From contig NZ_JAQGLA010000049.1 in the NCBI RefSeq assembly GCF_027853915.1, forward strand, positions 1 through 51,418: a stretch of DNA of 51,418 nucleotides, in the 5' to 3' direction. Below, in pieces: positions 49,837-51,418 of this stretch. The notes beneath the pieces are model-generated. The model was not told the origin of the DNA. It saw only the letters and a program-made list of their open reading frames with translations, and made no database searches. Position numbers and translations under genes: made by a program. Position 1 is the stretch's first letter. Each line of letters starts with the position of its first letter. The stretch is from Saccharopolyspora oryzae. Its GTDB lineage: Bacteria > Actinomycetota > Actinomycetes > Mycobacteriales > Pseudonocardiaceae.

Positions 49837-50103
49837 TCCGACGAGCGGGAACAGCACGGTGCTCGAAGACATGGGGTTCCTCCGGAATCGGTTTCGGGTG
49901 GGCGGGCGCAGCGCGGGAGTGGGTTTCGTGCGTTTCGCGCTGCCCCGAAATCGAGTATCCGGAGTCGAACAGCCGTTTGCATCACTCGACGGAGTGGAAG
50001 CCGGGAACTAGTTTGCTGAAAACCGTTCGGGATTAACGGGTTCTGCGTTTCGCAGGCTGGTTTGGTGTGTGGTTAGAACGGTTTTCGCGTCTTCTCATGA
50101 AGA
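49837..50103. other. Intergenic region with an 11-bp inverted repeat, no recognised gene
   Basis: This stretch lies between the convergent hrpA and degV genes. It is less GC-rich near 50010-50100 and contains GAAAACCGTTC (50018-50028) and its exact complement at 50076-50086. On the minus strand a 21-codon basic frame (MRRRENRSNH..., ATG at 50099) has GGAGG 6 nt upstream inside the degV terminator. I see no tRNA or known RNA. Confidence 0.5.
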
Positions 50104-50153
50104 GCCTCCGCAGCTTGGGGTTCGGGCGTCCCGAGTCTCCAAGCTGCGGAGGC
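50104..50153 (-). terminator. Perfect hairpin terminator of the degV gene
   Basis: GCCTCCGCAGCTTGG (50104-50118) pairs with CCAAGCTGCGGAGGC (50139-50153), 15 of 15, with a further small stem in the loop. It lies 11 nt after the stop at 50164. Confidence 0.85.
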
Positions 50154-50163
50154 GGAAGAGCTA

Positions 50164-51006
50164 TCAGACGGGGGAGACGGTCACGCCGAGCGCGCCCGGT
50201 CCGGCGTGGGCGCCGAGGATCGCACTGGTCTCCGCCACGGTGGCGCGCTGGATCTGGGGCAGCTTCGAGCGCAGCCCGTCGAGCACCTGGTTGGCGCGGT
50301 CGGCGAACTCGAAGTGCTCGACGCCGATGTCGACCGGGGCGTTGCCCGCTCGCTCGACGGCGGTGGTCACCGCCTTCTTCAGCGCGCGATCGATGCCGAT
50401 CCCCTTGGCGTGCTGGTCGATGATGCCCTCCTTGAGGGCCAGCACCGGCTTGATCGACAGCGTCTGGCCGAGCCACGCTTGCGCCCGGCCGATCCGGCCG
50501 CCGCGCTGCAGGTATTCCAGCGTGTCCACGTAGAGCAGCTGCATCGTGCTGCGCAGGCGCCGGTCCAGCACGCCCATGACGCCCTGCGGCGTCGCACCGC
50601 CGGCCGCGGCCTCGGCTGCGGCGATCACCGAGTACCCGAGACTGAGGCCGACCAGCCGGGAGTCGACCACGTAGACCGGGATGCCGATCTCGGCCGCCGC
50701 GATGCGGGCCGATTCGCAAGTGCGGGACAGGCCTTCGGAGATGTGCACCGAGATGATCGCCTCGGCGCCGGAGGCCACGGCGTCGCTGTAGTTCCAGTAG
50801 AAGGCGGGCGGCGGCGGTTCGGCGGTGGCCACCGGGGTGCCCGCGGCCATCGCCTGGGCCAGCTGGGCGTGCGGTACGCGGCGCTCGTCGTTCTGCTCCT
50901 CGCCGACCTTCAGCTCCAGCTGGACGACCGAGATGCCGAGCTGGTCGGCGACGTCGAGCGGGATGGAAGCCGTCGAGTCGGTCACGATGGCGACGCGTTG
51001 CCTCAT
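50164..51006 (-). CDS. DegV-family fatty-acid-binding protein
   Basis: This 280-residue DegV protein binds a fatty acid and, in Gram-positive bacteria, hands it to the fatty-acid kinase FakA. It shows VAIVTDSTASIPLDVADQLGISVVQL, the loop STSxP-like region ATAEPPPPAFYWNYSDAVASGAEAIISVHISEGLSRTCESA, VVDSRLVGLSLGY and YLQRGGRIGRAQAWLGQTLSIKPVLALKEG. TAGCCT six bases before the ATG indicates a leaderless transcript. No FakA partner is in view. It is divergent from etfB. Confidence 0.88.
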   Translation of the reverse strand: MRQRVAIVTDSTASIPLDVADQLGISVVQLELKVGEEQNDERRVPHAQLAQAMAAGTPVATAEPPPPAFYWNYSDAVASGAEAIISVHISEGLSRTCESARIAAAEIGIPVYVVDSRLVGLSLGYSVIAAAEAAAGGATPQGVMGVLDRRLRSTMQLLYVDTLEYLQRGGRIGRAQAWLGQTLSIKPVLALKEGIIDQHAKGIGIDRALKKAVTTAVERAGNAPVDIGVEHFEFADRANQVLDGLRSKLPQIQRATVAETSAILGAHAGPGALGVTVSPV

Positions 51007-51291
51007 GCGGCCAGGCTACTAAGAGGTAAACATTCTTCATATCTGCCCCGTGGAGACGTTCGCGCCACTCCGCTTCCATCGAGGTCGGGAAAGGTGAGTA
51101 CCGTCACGTGCGGGGCCTGGTGTGCAGCCGTGCTACCGATGAGTAACATAGCCGGTGGTTGGCATCACTGTGCTTTTCAACCAGGGGCATGGCAAGGTCA
51201 ACCTACCCGGACCGCACAGCGCCGGGTCCGCAAGCAAAGCCGCTGGAGGGCCAGCGAGCGTCGTCAGTCCGCAGGAGGTCGAAGAGGGCCC

Positions 51292-51418
51292 ATGAACATC
51301 GTCGTCCTGGTCAAGCAGGTGCCCGACACGTATTCCGAGCGGAAGCTCACGGATGCGGATCACACGTTGGACCGCGAATCGGCCGATGCGGTTTTGGATG
51401 AGATCAACGAGCGCGCCG
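51292..51418 (+). CDS. etfB: Electron transfer flavoprotein beta subunit, partial
   Basis: The first 42 codons read MNIVVLVKQVPDTYSERKL then DADHTLDRESADAVLDEINERA, the characteristic EtfB opening (VLVKQVPD, then ...LNEIDERA). EtfB carries electrons from acyl-CoA dehydrogenases to the respiratory chain as a heterodimer with EtfA, whose gene normally follows outside the window. GAAGAGGG lies before the ATG, with AGGAGG a little further back. The 285 bases upstream hold a possible -10 TAACAT near 51144 but no other gene. Confidence 0.92.
   Translation, partial: MNIVVLVKQVPDTYSERKLTDADHTLDRESADAVLDEINERA

Noticed and set aside
42793..49872. A 2359-codon open frame on the minus strand, antisense to hrpA, enoyl-CoA hydratase and the ABC ATPase.
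   Set aside because: Only its last 205 codons are the real cysteine dioxygenase. The rest mirrors the codon bias of the genes on the other strand, has no recognisable domain, and runs through repeat copy D and a terminator.
18001..51291. Hidden tRNA genes in the intergenic regions.
   Set aside because: No stretch shows the GGTTCGAATC-type T-loop together with a matching acceptor stem; the few TTCGA words are isolated.
1..51418. A biosynthetic gene cluster, prophage, integrative element or toxin-antitoxin locus.
   Set aside because: No polyketide or peptide synthetase, integrase, transposase, phage structural gene or recognisable toxin pair is present, and GC content and codon use look uniform.

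Overview
The window reads as chromosome of a high-GC filamentous actinomycete. GTG and TTG starts are common, a TANNNT box often lies 6-9 nt before a start codon (probable leaderless genes), and the gene set is typically actinobacterial: a Scy/FilP/DivIVA-like hendecad coiled coil, an SPW-repeat protein, an ECF41-type sigma factor, a DUF3817/MarR/thiamine-binding trio, methylmalonyl-CoA epimerase beside a thiolase, HrpA, and etfB at the edge. From memory the content and order fit a Pseudonocardiaceae member such as Saccharopolyspora. This is inference; no search was run. I see no tRNA, rRNA, prophage, IS transposase or CRISPR array.

Layout. 1-0.8 kb: two tandem GNAT acetyltransferases. 0.9-7.2 kb: a probable 3-hydroxybutyrate/PHB utilisation island, with 3-hydroxybutyrate dehydrogenase, an MHS-type symporter, a GAF/PucR regulator, and divergent secreted genes for an oligomer-hydrolase-like esterase and a PHB-depolymerase-family esterase. 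7.2-15.1 kb: alpha/beta hydrolase, MerR regulator with its own promoter, long coiled-coil protein, SPW membrane protein, TetR regulator, Tat-type penicillin-acylase-family enzyme. 15.1-16.5 kb: divergent carboxymuconolactone-decarboxylase-type gene and ECF41-type sigma factor over shared promoter motifs. 16.5-20.3 kb: epimerase, secreted protein, thiolase, membrane protein. 20.5-22.9 kb: DNA polymerase IV, a TipAS-like protein, a small protein. 22.9-28.0 kb: LacI-controlled sugar ABC operon with a ManA-type isomerase. 28.2-31.5 kb: CutA, DUF3817, MarR, thiamine-binding protein, small secreted protein, thioredoxin-TPR. 31.8-34.5 kb: two paralogous zinc-peptidase lipoproteins. 34.6-41.1 kb: glycogen phosphorylase, drug efflux plus TetR, GlxA-type regulator, quinone oxidoreductase. 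41.1-43.6 kb: membrane protein, rhodanese and cysteine dioxygenase behind a Cys-Cys leader peptide. 43.9-51.4 kb: ABC ATPase, enoyl-CoA hydratase, HrpA, DegV, etfB start.

The two most unusual signals are non-coding or nearly so. First, a dispersed structured repeat of about 170-190 bp occurs four times. Each copy lies directly behind a stop codon in the orientation of the upstream gene. Its nested stems show compensatory base changes between copies around an almost invariant 20-nt apical loop. Second, a 13-23 codon leader ORF ending Cys-Cys-stop is followed at once by a hairpin, upstream of cysteine dioxygenase and rhodanese, as expected for cysteine-sensing attenuation. Most other convergent gene pairs are separated by long perfect hairpin terminators or share overlapping stop codons.
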